Origin: Drosophila pseudoobscura
Lineage: Eukaryota; Arthropoda; Insecta; Diptera; Drosophilidae
Assembly (NCBI RefSeq): GCF_009870125.1
Contig: NC_046683.1
Span: 22,081,001 to 22,145,000 of the forward strand
Length of the DNA stretch: 64,000 nt
Direction: 5' to 3'
A program made the translations under genes and the position numbers. Under the pieces are notes generated by a model. It was given only the letters and a program-made list of their open reading frames with translations. It was not told the origin of the DNA and did no database searches. Positions 20,312-33,043 of this stretch are shown in pieces. Position 1 is the first letter of the stretch. Every line of letters begins with the position of its first letter.

Positions 20312-21227
20312 TCAAACACCTCACCCACATCCTAAACAACTAATTAAGCATTTATTTCCCGATGTTAATCATTTATTTTTGAGCTGTAATATTAATTAAG
20401 ATTTAAGAAATTGTTTCATTGTAATTACCAGTGTTTTGAATTTGCGCTTCGTTTTGCGCGCCTGTCACTTCGCTCGTGTCACTTCGAACTAGTTCCAGTT
20501 GCGAAAGATCACTTTAGCACACTTGCAAATGGTGAAATTACTTATTAGGTGGTGTCTTCACCAAATCTTCTCTCTTTGGAGGACCTCTATATGTCAGTCG
20601 TCGCGAACGATTTGTTTCATTGTTTTCTTCTTAGACTCGTAAACAAAAAATGATAAAAAGAGAGTACGCTTTGCTATACGACAATATGCTATTATAATGT
20701 GTTTTGACTTATTTTGTTTTATTTATTAGCGAAAATAAACAATAACAAACGAAGAGTGCATATTGTAAAACTTTCTCTTTCTCCGAGAAGGCCGAGAGAA
20801 CGTGTTGACAAAGTGGATAGTCCTCACCATGATGAAATTATCCATATATTATTAATATATGGACACCTTACGACAGCGGAGGACACCACCTTTAAGTAAT
20901 TTCTCCATGGTGGAGTCGTCCGCTTTGATGAGAATCATCCACAAGCAAATGATAATACAATAGTAGAGCAAAGCATATTGTCTTCTGTTAACGAGTTTTG
21001 TCATAAATAATGAAAAAGTCTTGAGGAATTTCTGGGAGATCCCGCAGCAAATTCTGGTGGTACGTTTTCATTGTATGAACTGCCATAACTATATAATATA
21101 TGGCTAGTGGTGATGTATGATCTAGTATGATTTCTAACGATATTGTAAAACACAAAAATAATGTCGATTTGCCCTGAACTCAGAAAAGTAGTTCCGCTGA
21201 TGATTAGAAAAAATATCACCAAATATA
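20312..21227. other. Non-coding spacer after APC7
   Basis: The first 150 bp are presumably 3'UTR. Short frames at 20714-20899 and 21001-21264 have no domain. A 10-bp inverted repeat with a one-base centre lies at 20842-20862 (CCATATATTA and its complement). No gene is called. Confidence 0.45.
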
Positions 21228-21300
21228 TATCGATATATTGATGTATCGATATAGTGATAATCAATTTATATTTACTAAATCATCGCGCCAAAAGTCAGTT
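21228..21300 (+). promoter_or_regulatory. Orphan DREF/Inr promoter
   Basis: Two perfect TATCGATA sites (21228-21235 and 21244-21251) precede a consensus initiator TCAGTT (21295-21300, A+1 at 21297) by about 50 bp. A donor GTGAGT occurs at 21380, defining a possible 83-bp first exon 21297-21379. No plus-strand coding gene follows until the pigs exon at 56.2 kb, so this may be a distal pigs promoter or the start of an unannotated transcript. No DPE was found at +28. Confidence 0.45.
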
Positions 21301-21379
21301 GTTTATCAACGTCGTTCACCTCTGCATGCCGTTTCCGCTATGCGCCCGACTTGCCAACGGCATTTTTTGTGTTAATTTT

Positions 21380-24300
21380 GTGAGTTTTTTTTTTGGCAAA
21401 AATACCTGCCACCGTGCAAACGAAATAATTTCAAAGCAGTTATATCCGATCTAGTTGAAAAATCAAGTTAAAATCTACACAGTCGTAGGCGCACAATGCT
21501 TTCTGAATGAATATGAGCCCGAAATATGAATTCTAAAATCGAAATCCCCACGATTCTTGTGAATATTAAAACAATATACGGTACACTATTGATGTAAATT
21601 AATATGACTTAATTTTATTCGGTTTTGACAGCAGTGTTTTTGTAGTTCTTGATCGTGTGAAAGTTCACTCAGAAAAGCAAACTACTCAGCTACTCATGAT
21701 CGCCTTCCAGAGTTCGGATAGATAGTATTAAAGGTTGGTTCAGTTCTTGAAAAACTTTATACTTTTATATTACAATAATTTATTACAGTATAATTCATTT
21801 CCGCTCCTAATGGCATCAGTCTAACGGTTCACTTTATCCTTATCGAAGTTTGTACATATATGGTTTTATACTTTCCCCATAGGCTTGCGACTATACTTAA
21901 CCCGCTTCATCAGTAAAATACTGACTTACATATACCATGTACGATTACCAATAAAGTCTTAGTGAAGAAGAGGTAATGATTTAACAACTAAAAACTCTTA
22001 AAAAGCTTAATTTCAATACATTTTGTCAGTGTTGTGATAAAGTGGACCAAAATCGTATTCCATATCATGCAATCAAAAGAACAATAGAACTGTCCGATGT
22101 TATGCCTTATCAGCTACGTTTAGTTACTACTAACTACTATCAGTTACTATTCCGCATTTTCAACGCAACGAAAGCGAATGGAGAACCAGAGCGACTCACA
22201 TATTTGATGTGATTGCAACGAAAACTACGAGTATTGCGATTAGTTGGCCTTTTTTTGGTCGATAAGGAAATTATCAGAAGAGAGCAGAAAAGCTACGCTC
22301 AGCATCGGTTGCTTGGGGCACACGCATAAGAATACTCCAGAGATTACAGGGCACAATCTGGACGCAGTAGGGTTTGTTGTGGTGTCGGGACTGTGCCTCA
22401 ATCGACTGCAAGCGAAGCAATATGCAAATAATGCTTTTATCAGCCATAACAGAAAGGCTCTATCTGCATACAAGCACTTGATGATTGACTTGCTTGCTCT
22501 AATACATACATACATATGTATGTATGTACTCTTGCTGGAGTATGCTGATTTTTCCGTATAGCTGCCTTTAACTCAGAAATGGAAGTGTTTCCGACATCAT
22601 CAAGTACATATGTACATATATAGGTTTTTATGTACTAAATATGTATGTACATACAATATCATATATGTATGTACATATGTACATATGTAGATTACATAAA
22701 AATGATCGTTGCCCAAGGGTATCAAAAGCTTCGGCGTTCAGAGACACCCATCCCTTTTTAGGTTCTTTACTTTCGTTTCAATTTCCCTAACGAGTTCGTG
22801 TGTGAATTTCGTAGAACTTGGCGGATACGCAGATTCGTCATGTCAACAAGAATGGTGTGGTAGAGGTTGTATGAAGAGTCTACATTGTTTTTGGGCTCTG
22901 CTTATTTGGGCTGTGTTGTGGGGTGACTCGTGCGACGGGGGTTCCAGGAAATTGAATGATGAATAAATTAAAATCTGCTGCATGCCATAAATTTACTACT
23001 CCCGCTCATTCGCTTATCGCTCGCCCCTCAAGATTTTTGTTTGTTAATTGAAAGCAATAATCCATAAAACAGGACAGGATCCAACATACATGTGTATGCA
23101 TACATATGTACAAGAATGAATACGCATATGCATGTACGGATGTCTATGGCTATGTGTGTTTGCATTTGTGTGTCAATAAACAAATTACAGCTGTTTAGGC
23201 CTGTTGGACGCTCTCAAAGAGAGCGCAGAGAGGAATCTGGTGAGCGAGTGCGAGCCGCCACATGAGAGCAAGACCTCCATTGCAGTTTCGTTGAAATTTG
23301 ATTTGAAACAAAGTTAATGCGTGAAACTGATAATAAGAGAGACCTTCCGCTGCACTCTCCCACAGTGGAACGAATTCACTGATAAATGCATACACATACA
23401 GTCATATTCATGTGTACGGACAAACATCTGGAGGAAAGAGCTGGGTCCCACAGTCCCGCCACTTCGCTACCACTATGCTTCGCAGGGCGCAGGCGCTTTC
23501 TGTTCAAAACACCTTCCAAGCCCTTCTCTACAGCAGAGCGGGTTTATGAATAACAATAATATTGAGGAAGAGTCTCAAAATCAATGAACAGTGGTTGTCG
23601 CAGTGAACCCACTGAATAAAGTGTCAACATTTGGTGATAATCTTATACTGCCTGTTAGGGATTCGATTCACACGGTCCGCCAACGAGTAGGTCAGGAAAG
23701 AAAATAAGGAAAATAATAAATATGTACATACATACATGTATGTATATACATATGTACTCGTAGGTAGATACTTTAGAACGCCAACAAAGAATTACACCCA
23801 CTAGAGGTCTCACTTTTCGTGATCTAAAGTTCTGCTTTGTGATTCATATGTACATACATATGTATGTATGTTTGGTTTAAAGAGTTCATTTTCTATCACT
23901 TTGTGTTCGCCATTGCCTTTGCCATACACTCCTTCTATTTCGCTGTCGAACTTTGGGAATCTAAATATTCATGTTCCATATGGGAATTATTATAATTACC
24001 TTCTTTGTCCATATGTATGTACATATATTTGTCCAGTCAACTGCTGATGTAGTATTACCTTTTCCTTCAGTTGAATCTGAAAGTTAAATCCATAGTTACA
24101 TACATATGTAGTTAGTTTTTCACATTCATTTTCAGACCAACGAATTAGCTTGATCACTTAGTTAGTGAGGCTTAGTTTCATTTGGAAGTAGGCACTCCTT
24201 TCGATCCGCTGAGAACAGTGAGAAGTTCTTCAAATTTACTTGGTCGCACATCCCAGGCGCTCCACTTTGTGCCCACACTGTGGGCCCCAACTATTCCGAG

Positions 24301-24820
24301 AGTGCTCTCTGCAGCTCCTGTTGCGGCCTCTCTGCCAATAGTTGGGCCCAGGACTTGCGCGGAAGCTGAAAAGAAGAACATTTGCAGACCAAAAGCAGGA
24401 ACAGCAGCAGCAGCAGCAGCAGCAGCAACCCTCTGTTCGGCGTGGCTGAGATGTCGCCGTCAGTCATATGGTCGCCTCGTGCTGCCGTGTAGCGGATTCT
24501 CGGAGTCGCAGTATTGCGGTACTTCGTTTCGCGCGGTCCACGTCCTGGGCGCATTTCCACTTCCACGGCGGATTCCTTTTACCTTTCAGTGTCGGCTTTT
24601 GGTTCTTCTACGGTTTTCGGTTTTCGGTTTTTTGTTTTTATTTTATTTTTCTGCCATGTGTTTTTTTTCTTGTGCTGTGGTGTGAATGGGCAATAACAGA
24701 CTCTGACTGCGCTGCAACTACTCCTCCAGCTCAAGTTTTCTACAGTTTTTTTTGCACATACATATACCGTTTTAATAACGTGCTGGTTCCCTGTCTGGTG
24801 TCCGAATTACGGAGCCACTG
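21380..24820. other. Non-coding stretch, likely intron or intergenic
   Basis: AT-rich with many CATATG/TACATA palindromes (22500-22530, 22600-22690, 23080-23130, 23720-23760, 23845-23870). From 24180 the GC content rises and there is a CAG/AGC microsatellite at about 24402-24426. Open frames here look like shadows. No protein gene is supported. Confidence 0.45.
24402..24426. repeat. CAG microsatellite
   Basis: Eight CAG units in a row just before the GC-rich candidate promoter at 24.8 kb. No supported coding frame runs through it. Confidence 0.8.
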
Positions 24821-24827
24821 CCGACGC

Positions 24828-24903
24828 TGTCAGTGTCGCACTCGCTGTTTCTACGGCTGCCACCGCAGCCACCTCTGTCGCTGTTCGGGTCGCGTGCAGA
24901 AAA
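24828..24903 (+). promoter_or_regulatory. Candidate initiator and donor-bounded first exon
   Basis: TCAGTG at 24830-24835 matches the initiator (A+1 at 24832). A good donor (GTAAGC) begins at 24904, giving a 72-bp non-coding candidate exon with no ATG. The surroundings are GC-rich compared with the region on either side. There is no DPE at +28. The next supported exon on this strand is 55958-56369 of pigs, so it could be one of that gene's 5' exons. This is inference only. Confidence 0.35.
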
Positions 24904-24958
24904 GTAAGCGCAGAATAAACCATACAAATATTAGTGCAGTTTTTTTTCTTCTCTGTAT

Positions 24959-24983
24959 GTGTGTGTGTGTGTGTGTGTGTGTG
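24959..24983. repeat. GT dinucleotide microsatellite
   Basis: About 12 GT units immediately downstream of the candidate first exon at 24.83-24.90 kb. Confidence 0.85.
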
Positions 24984-27592
24984 CATGGTGTGTGCGTATG
25001 GAGGGTGGCAACCATCGATTTGCGTGTCGCTCAGCCAAAACACAGCCGCATTCAAAAATCTAAATCGAATCAAAGCTAACGGGAACACAAAAGAAATCAA
25101 ATGCCAGAAATGCGATTTTCCTTGATGGAAATGTGCGAGATAGGGAAAGAGACAGCGAGAGAGAGCTCATTCAAAAACAAAATTCAAATACATATGTACA
25201 TATTTGTATTATTATTCTCCAGAGTTGCTGTTATTTATTGGAAAAGAAAACTATCTTTTTACCTTTCTGTCGATGTCTACATATGTATGTACATATGTAG
25301 GTACATTGGTACCTACGTATAACTACTCATACATATGCGTATATCTACATATATGTATATGTATCTCGTGTGTCCTCTTTGTCGGAATTTGCAGAACAGG
25401 CCATAGTTTTCGTGTGTGGCGTGTCCCAAAGGAGAAGGTTTCTATACCGTATACCCCAGAAGAGGGCTTAATGAGTGAGAGAGAATGAACCAGCTCCAAC
25501 TATGTACATAAACTCAGTAAAGAGAGACGGTAGCTGTGCGCTACTATCTGGACTACTGGACAAGCGCCAAAAGATGGCTAGTTGGCTACAAAAACTCCGA
25601 CTGTCCTTAGTCTCCAAAACATATACGGATAGCCCCATATAATGCTCTTCCATGTTATGTTATAGGTCGGTACAAATATACTTTCTTTGTTGTATTTCCT
25701 TCGCCCGAACATGTTGCGCACTTAATTATAATTCCACATACAACAGAACCCTGATAACAGCCTCACCAATCTCCAATTAACTAAGAACCCTGGCAAAAAT
25801 TACTCGTGCTGAAGTTTATTGGAAGTTTCCCCTTACAACCAGACGAACGGATAAATGACAAATCTCAAATGAAGAGGCTTTAAATATGTACATATATAGC
25901 ATGTATCATATGTATATAGTAGATTACAGAGGTAGGTCTTGCATTTACAGGCACGATAATGAGAGAAGAATGATGATACATGCATGTAGAAGTTTACAAC
26001 CGTATCAATAAGGAAGCCAATCCCTGAAAAAAGAACGATACTCCGGTTTCTGCGGAAAGAGACAAGATAACAACGGGGCTTGCAGGGAAACTATAGAAAT
26101 ATAACTTCCTAACTATATAATGGTACTAGCGAACACTAGGATCACTCTCAAAAAATATAGAGGTAGCCTTAAAATGAGATTCAGTATACAGAGTCCCCAA
26201 CTATAGAATGCAACACTGCTGAGCCTTCAAATACATTTGTCAGGTGCCTAATAAATTTTCTTTCTTAAAGACTTTTGGTCATGTCATCTTGGGATGAATA
26301 GCACTCTATAAAAGGGCTCCTGCCATACGAAAATGAGGTTTCTTTTGTTGGCGATTCTATTTGGAGGCCTTTTAGGGAGAATTCCCATGAGTCAGATCCC
26401 GAGTATAGCCTCCCTGCCACCCAACAACGAGCACCACTTTTGATGTGTTTTTGCCAGTCACGTCAGCTGTTTCGTGGCAGAGAGAGGTCTGACCTTGATG
26501 ACCGCATGCGCGGGCATTCGTCACGCACTCCTTGCGTCCTCCCCCCCGCTGCGAGGGGAGGGAGGTCAGCGCAATGAGTGCAATGTGGCATTCTCGTTTG
26601 TTGCATTGACCTTGCCCAATTCCCAAGTACCTGAGGTTGGCAGCAGCATCTTGGAAAGTTCTTAAGAACCGTGGGTTCTTTCGTGGGAAAATCATCTAGC
26701 GAGCCACCAACGCAGACGGTTTCGTCAATTTACTGTTTTGTTTGTCCTGTCCGACTGTCCGACTGTCCGACCCCTGGAAGGCGGTTATTTGCGCCTATTT
26801 GAGTCACTCCTGGGGACACCGTGTACACCAACTTAATAGCGTCTTGTATCTTCAAAGGAGGGACACGGGCACGGCACACCCATCGGTGAGGTCTTTCGGA
26901 GGAGTTTCATTCTGTTTTGTGTGATGTGTTTTGTTTTCCTATTGGGGCAAAATTTCGTGTTTGATTATTATTATTTTGTTATTCTCTTTTACACTTCCGC
27001 TTGTCAGACATTTGTCAGCTTTTAGCTTATTGCCAACTTCTGTACCCACCGATGCCACTCTCTGTCTTCCGCTCTCTACGTCGATGTCTATTTCTACTTC
27101 TACATACAGATATATGTACATACATATGTGAGATTGCGAAAAAACCTACACCGAATCTGAATCTGAATCTGAATGGGAATAGGAATCTGAATTTGAATGG
27201 GAGACTGAAACTGGGACCAAGTGTGGTCCGTCTGGTCGGTCTGGTCCGTCTGTAGAGCCCACCTTTGGCGGCGGGCCTCTCGGGCGGGTTTTAGTTGTTT
27301 CTTTTCGCTCATTTCATCGCATATTTACGTAGGCCATTCGAGCCAAGTTAACGCCTTTATTTATTGACTTATTTGTTTAGACCACCACCTACCTCTCTAC
27401 CATTTTCTTCACCATTCTCTCCACCATTCGGCACGGAGGGGTACAGTGCGGTGCGTGTGTGTCGCTCACTCACGTTTCTATGACAAAAAAGCAAATAAAA
27501 CTCCATTTACCGTTTTCCTACTTACGTTTCTGATGATGTCACATACTCGCCACACGGCCCCGCCGTCACATTGCATTATGGAGTCATATATT

Positions 27593-27630
27593 ACCATAGT
27601 ACCATAGTACCATAGTACCATAGTACCATG
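27593..27630. repeat. ACCATAGT 8-bp tandem repeat
   Basis: Four full units plus a partial unit, nearly perfect, followed directly by ATGTTTCC. Confidence 0.85.
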
Positions 27631-27698
27631 TTTCCGACCATCAAAGATCTATCCATCATCTATGTACATGTCGTTTTTCATTCTCAATTTCCTTTCAG

Positions 27699-27772
27699 CT
27701 GGGGAAAATCATCAGAGAAGAAAAGGAAACCGGAAAACGAAGATATTCGAGAGAAACCAATACATGATATCG
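27699..27772 (+). other. Candidate internal exon
   Basis: A pyrimidine-rich tract ending in CCTTTCAG (27691-27698) and a consensus donor GTAAGT at 27773 bound 74 bases. Only one frame is open through the segment. It would read a basic stretch (WGKSSEKKRKPENED...). It may be a non-coding 5' exon of pigs, an exon of an unrecognised transcript, or chance. Confidence 0.25.
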
Positions 27773-29009
27773 GTAAGTTTATAGAATTATTGGTGGGGTT
27801 ACTATTATCTCTAATTCTCGACCCCAATATTCTTTCTTCGTCCTATGAAGTAAATATTGGCATGCTTTCTTTCGATTTTTTTCCCCAAGACTTACTGAAC
27901 AAGGAGGACTCCTTCGTCCAGTCCATCTTTTAAATGTCTCATCCTATAGAACACGAATCCTCCAACCATTCCTTCCTGAACACCACAAGAAGACCTGCCG
28001 CGATCTAGAAAGAAAAGCGCCAACCGCACTAATCACTTTGGTTCTGGGAAAGCGTTTCGCTGTCGTGGCATGAATCATGCCGTTTTGTGGCATCGTGCTC
28101 GTATCTTGGCCGTGATAAAAATACAAGTGGTTCCGTCATACTAGACCTAGATGACGGCGACGCGACGACGCGACGACGCCTCTTTCTACTATAAACCAAA
28201 TATTTTTGGGGGATTATGTCGTAGGTCAGGGAATCATAATGTGCGACTGAAATGCCAGTTCGTTCGAGTGGCTATAAATGGGCAGAGCGCCAAAAGAAAA
28301 AGAAATGCGTGACTCACATTCGCAGATGACGGACTGCATTTTAGGTTTCACTTAACGAGAGTTATGTTTATCGCCTCAATTTGCATGCAGTAGCGAGCAG
28401 AGCCCACAGCAAACGTTTGTCGAACCGATAAGTTGGGAAGAACGTGGCGCAAAATTAATTCACTGATCGCCATAAGGGGACAATCGATCAATTGATCGAT
28501 CGATAAATGGTTAGATGGGTCCGGAGCACAGCTACATTGACCATTTCACCCACTGTGCGGGTGCGGAGGCCGGGAAGTGGATTTGTCTTAGCCAGAGACA
28601 CCTGTCTTCTCTCAGTACGAGTACATTTCAATATAATTTATGATTATCCACTGCACGATCGAATGGCTCCCAGTTGCTCCGCCCGAAATGGGTAACAGAA
28701 GTGACGCACAGTGAACTGCCACCCCCACATGTATCCACGACTACTTCCATTCGGACAGTTTATCTATTTATATCGAGAGAGCGGGAAGAGTGTGTGTTTG
28801 GTGATCGCCAAAGGGTCACGAAAACGAACAGGGAGAGTAAGAATCGATCTCTGATCAGTTGACAGTTGATCAAATAGTGTCGGGTCGGATAGTGTCGAGC
28901 TATATCGGCTGGAAGAACTATGATAAACAGAGACTGATGGATGCCTGTAGGACTATCACAGTTCTTAGAACGAACATAATATTTCATAATAACACAAGAG
29001 ACGAGGGGG

Positions 29010-29515
29010 AACGTTGTGAGTTGCTGCTACGGCCGCAGCTCTACATTTATACCCGACACTTAGTCAGTATGGCTCTCCTCCGCCACACGGCGCTAACATT
29101 GAACGACAAAGAGGGCGTACGAGAGAGACAGAAAATCAGTCAGAGCCGCAGATTGATTTGTTCCTTTTGGTTATAATAATAATTCGATCTGATCCAGATT
29201 CGACAATCTGGTAGATATGGTCATTCTTTATGATAGTGCGTTATTAGTGTTCTTCAAAATTGTAGATGCAACAGATTCTCATCTTTTGTGGGGGCAAAGG
29301 GGGTGGTGTCTTGAGTCTGGAGAGAAAATGTCGTTGTTTTAGGTCTTATAGTCTCTGAGCACTAGACGCTCATAGGGACGGACAGACAGACATGGCTCAA
29401 TCGACTCGGCTATTGATTCTGATAAAGAATATATATACTTTATGGGGTCGGAAACGCATCCTTCTGGACGTTACACACATGCACTTTCACAACAAATCTA
29501 ATAAACCAACCTCTT
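29010..29515 (-). mobile_element. INE-1/DINE-1-like element
   Basis: Reverse-oriented copy. The 3' block (GAGTTGCTGC...CGGCCGCAGCTC, then TTTATACCCGACACTTAGTCAG) is at 29018-29075. The hallmark block TATGGGGTCGGAAACG lies at about 29442-29457 and ends near TTACACACATGCACTTTCAC. It matches the 34.0-34.6 kb copy in opposite orientation. The centre diverges, with a TAATAATAATTCGATC segment that is also found at 35.1 kb. Confidence 0.8.
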
Positions 29516-31317
29516 AGGTGGAATCTAATGATATGTTTTATCTTCTGGAAGATATTTGATACATGTGTTGTACAGATCAAGTGCAGAACCATCGTTCTGG
29601 AATATATAATCACTGAATATTATTAGCAAATAGTCGTTATTCTTTATTTTATGGTCCTGTTCAGCGGAATATTATTACTCTACTCAATATTCTTAGCATT
29701 CGATAGTCGTTTGTCTCGTGCTTGTCGCAGCCCCCGCACACATTTCAAATTATTTCACACAGAAAAAGATCCAAGCTGGTCTCATCTCCATCTATTTCTT
29801 TTGTGTATTTTTTTTTTTCGTACGAAATTTGCTGGCTGGCCAGCTGATATGTTGAAGCTTTGTGGTCATGAACCCCAATTGAAGTTGCCCTTTTATTTGT
29901 TTATTAATTGCTGAACCCGAACTCCGGGCCACGCATGTGCCGTGCTGCCCCGCCAGCGCTTGATGGATGATGTGGCTCCACTCCCGTCGACGACGGGTTG
30001 TGGGAGAAGTGAAACCATTGAAGTTGTTTGCCGACGCTAAGGATGTTTATCCCTGATGACAATGAAATGCTAAAGTTTCACTTGGTGCTACAGCCGCATG
30101 CGATTTAATATACTCGTAGTGGTCCACGAGACAGGGATTTGTCCACAGATTCCTCAAGCAATGAAAGCGAAGACTTTAAAGATCATATGAGGGTCGGCAT
30201 GGTCGGGGCTCTGATGATGAATATTTGTACTCCTTCCTTACGGCTATAGTAGCTGTCTCAAATCTTTTGAGTGATATCCTGCGTAAAGCTATTTCCTCTT
30301 TTTCTTGATCCAGAAAATACCAAGACTCTTGGTACATACCAAGTGTACACAGCGAGAATCTCCTAGATCATTTTACTGATCCGCCCAATCCTTGAACCGA
30401 CTGATCTTCGAGTTGTACACATATGTACATATGTATGTATCTGAGTAGATGATCAGGAGATCAGCGATCATTGCCTAACCTTTGCACTAGCAGCACGTTT
30501 CGCTGTACAAATGAAGGCACAAGCCACAAGGGAAGGCACACAGTCGTTACGTTAATGAAACGAATGGAAAATCAGAGATAAGACATCTTTCGGCCATTAA
30601 GAACAATTCATCTCTGGAATATCCACAGTTCTGATCCAAAATTTAATAGATCCGGTCCGATCCCATCCGATCGGATCTCAGATTTGGCATAGCTTTGCGG
30701 CTGATATTTTCCTATCGCAAAGCAGGCGTGAACTCATTGCTAATATGATGGTTATTCTTTTTGCCCAGCCACGAGCATTATTATCGAATTAACGCGACGA
30801 TTCACAGGCCGGGCCCATTATTTACTATTTACCAGTGGAGTGGAGTCGGACGTGGAGAGGAGTTGGCGGGTGCGGATTGGAGGAAGAAGATTAAATGCTC
30901 TCGACGATTGCCGCCTATTAACGAAATCAACTCGGATGCGGGCCGATAGTCTGATGGCCCTAATCAAAAATGTATTTATGAGATACGGCGACAGCGACAC
31001 ACAAACACTCAAACGTCTGTGTGAATATCTACAGAGTATGTATTTGTGTGTGTACTGCTTAGTGGGTCAGGGGTACAAGCGGCGCGTACTTAAATTTCAT
31101 TACATTTAATGGCATTTAGTCATCAAGGGATTTTCGGTGTGTGTTTTTGTTTTTATTTTTGTATTTGTATTTGTATTTGTATTTGTGTGTTTCTGGTTGG
31201 TTTTTGGTTTTTGTTTTTTGGTTTCTGTTGATGTTGTGTGTTCCACGAAGAGATCGCTTCGGATGCTCGACGGAATGATGACTGATGGCGACAAGCAAAC
31301 GATCGAGTGCCCGACTG

Positions 31318-31351
31318 TGATCAATGATCAATGATCAATGATCAATGATCA
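31318..31351. repeat. TGATCAA 7-bp tandem repeat
   Basis: About five perfect units; each unit contains the palindrome TGATCA. Confidence 0.85.
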
Positions 31352-31845
31352 GTGGATCTGCGAATGCCAAATGGTTGCGCAGGCGCACCACCATCCCACA
31401 GATGAACCAAAAACCTGATATGCCGCAAAGGTGAAGACAAATTGGGCAGCTTACATCATGGACTAGTGCTCGTGTACTCTCATTACACAATGTGTTTTGT
31501 GTGTTTTTGGCGTAGCCAAAAATATGAAACTGCGCAAAGGCTGGCAGCGGGCAATTAAGAATTTTTGTCTTTAGCTTTGGCTTGGCCTTTAGCTTTGAGT
31601 TTTTGTTTGTGCCTGGGTGGGCGCGAGTGTGTGCTTTGCGCTTTGTGGCTCATTAAGTGGCTCAATTGGTAAAACTGTTGGCCGGAACAAGCCGAAACCC
31701 AAGACAAGAAAACATTCGAGCAAACTTAAGCCAAGAATCATTATGTCAATGTCAGATGTCTCTCCTCTCTCCATTTGTCTAATTTGTTGTCTGATAACCT
31801 GATTACCATGAGTCAGACACAGATCCAGACACACGCGCAGACACA

Positions 31846-31889
31846 GAGACCACTGAGACCACTGAGACCACTGAGACCAGAGACCACTG
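31846..31889. repeat. GAGACCACT 9-bp tandem repeat
   Basis: Four consecutive units, then a broken unit and one more copy. Confidence 0.85.
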
Positions 31890-32516
31890 CACTTGAGAAT
31901 CCAATCCGATTCTATTCTCGGGGATTTTGCAATCTCCCCGCTTGAGTGTGTCAAGTGTCGGTTCGGCTCTGTTCTCCTTTTCAGGTTGCACGGAATGCCC
32001 ATTGTATTACCCATTTTTCTCTAATCTCGAGTGATATCTCTGATTTGGCTGATCATTTGGGAAAAAGATCATCGCCAGACACTGACATTCCTATAACTTG
32101 GATCTCCTCTACTCGCGAAACTATCGATCGTCCAGGATACGATCTTATGCGATCCCATGCGGTGTCTGAAATTGTGTGTGTATTTCTTTAGTTACTATTA
32201 TTATCTTGTGTGCATTGTTGTGACCAAATTTACCAACCTCTCCGAGATCTGTTTGGGTTTCCGAAGTGCGTGTGTGTGTGTGGGGCTATATGGAAACGAT
32301 CACCTAACCGGAGGGTATATATGTATTTTCGTGTGCTGCGTGTTCATCATTCCCCTGATTGGCTGATGTGCTCGTAAAATCGTAATAGCGTAAGAGCGTG
32401 CCTCGTGCCTCGTGCCTTCTGCCTTCTGCCCCACCTCCCCCAACAAGCAGAGATCATGCAACTTTTATGATCGCTTTAATGCGTTGCTCCTCTGCTCTCT
32501 ACTCTCCTATGCCCTG

Positions 32517-32566
32517 GAGATGGAGCTGGAGCTGGAGCTGGAGCTGAAGCTGCAGCTGGAGCTGGA
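32517..32566. repeat. GGAGCT hexamer tandem repeat
   Basis: About eight units with occasional substitutions (GAAGCT, GCAGCT). Confidence 0.85.
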
Positions 32567-32998
32567 TGGATAGATACCTTGATTGGCCGAACATTAGATG
32601 GATCATTTAATTTAAACTATTTATGGATATTTTATGGGGTGTGATTTACATTTGACCAACTTTCCATTTCACAAATTAAACTTAAGCAAACGACGACGAC
32701 TTCTGCTGCTGCCCCTCAACCTCAGTGGGTTTCAAAGAATGAAATTCCGCCTAACGATGTGACGAATGGCGGGAAGATCGCAGAGTGCGTTGCGGAGAAC
32801 ACTGAAGGAGAAGAGGAAAGAATGCATGGAGATGAGAGTATACTCCTCCTTGGTGGAGACTGGCTGACTGGAACTCTGACATGAGATCGAACCAACTTCC
32901 GGTCTGTGTGCAGGCTTGTGTCGTTATCTATCAGGCAAAAGCCACAAGGCAAACACAGACCATATGGTGACATGAATCAAAGCCAAATAACTGGAGAC

Positions 32999-33043
32999 CA
33001 GTCACAGTCCCAGTCACAGTCCCAGTCCCAGTCCCAGTCGCAG
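32999..33043. repeat. CAGTCC/CAGTCA hexamer tandem repeat
   Basis: About seven units of the CAGTCC type, ending in CAGTCG and CAGTAC. Confidence 0.8.

Larger units (their letters stand above)
24984..29009. other. Non-coding stretch
   Basis: Holds CATATG/TACATA tracts near 25.2-25.4 and 25.9 kb, a TATAAAAG box at 26307-26314, a small signal-peptide-like open frame at 26333-26443 (see findings), a GAATCT hexamer tract (about 27155-27215), an 8-bp repeat (27593-27630) and a splice-bounded candidate exon at 27699-27772 (see findings). No gene is called with confidence. Confidence 0.4.

Noticed and set aside
26307-26314. TATAAAAG box as promoter of the 26333 small frame
   Set aside because: Expected initiation about 25-31 bp downstream would fall at or after the ATG, and no initiator is present; kept only as a finding on the frame.
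28513-29176. Open frames at 28.5-29.2 kb and 34.3-34.6 kb sharing a peptide (LLRPQLYIYTRHL)
   Set aside because: The shared peptide comes from the common 3' block of the INE-1-like copies, not from a protein gene.
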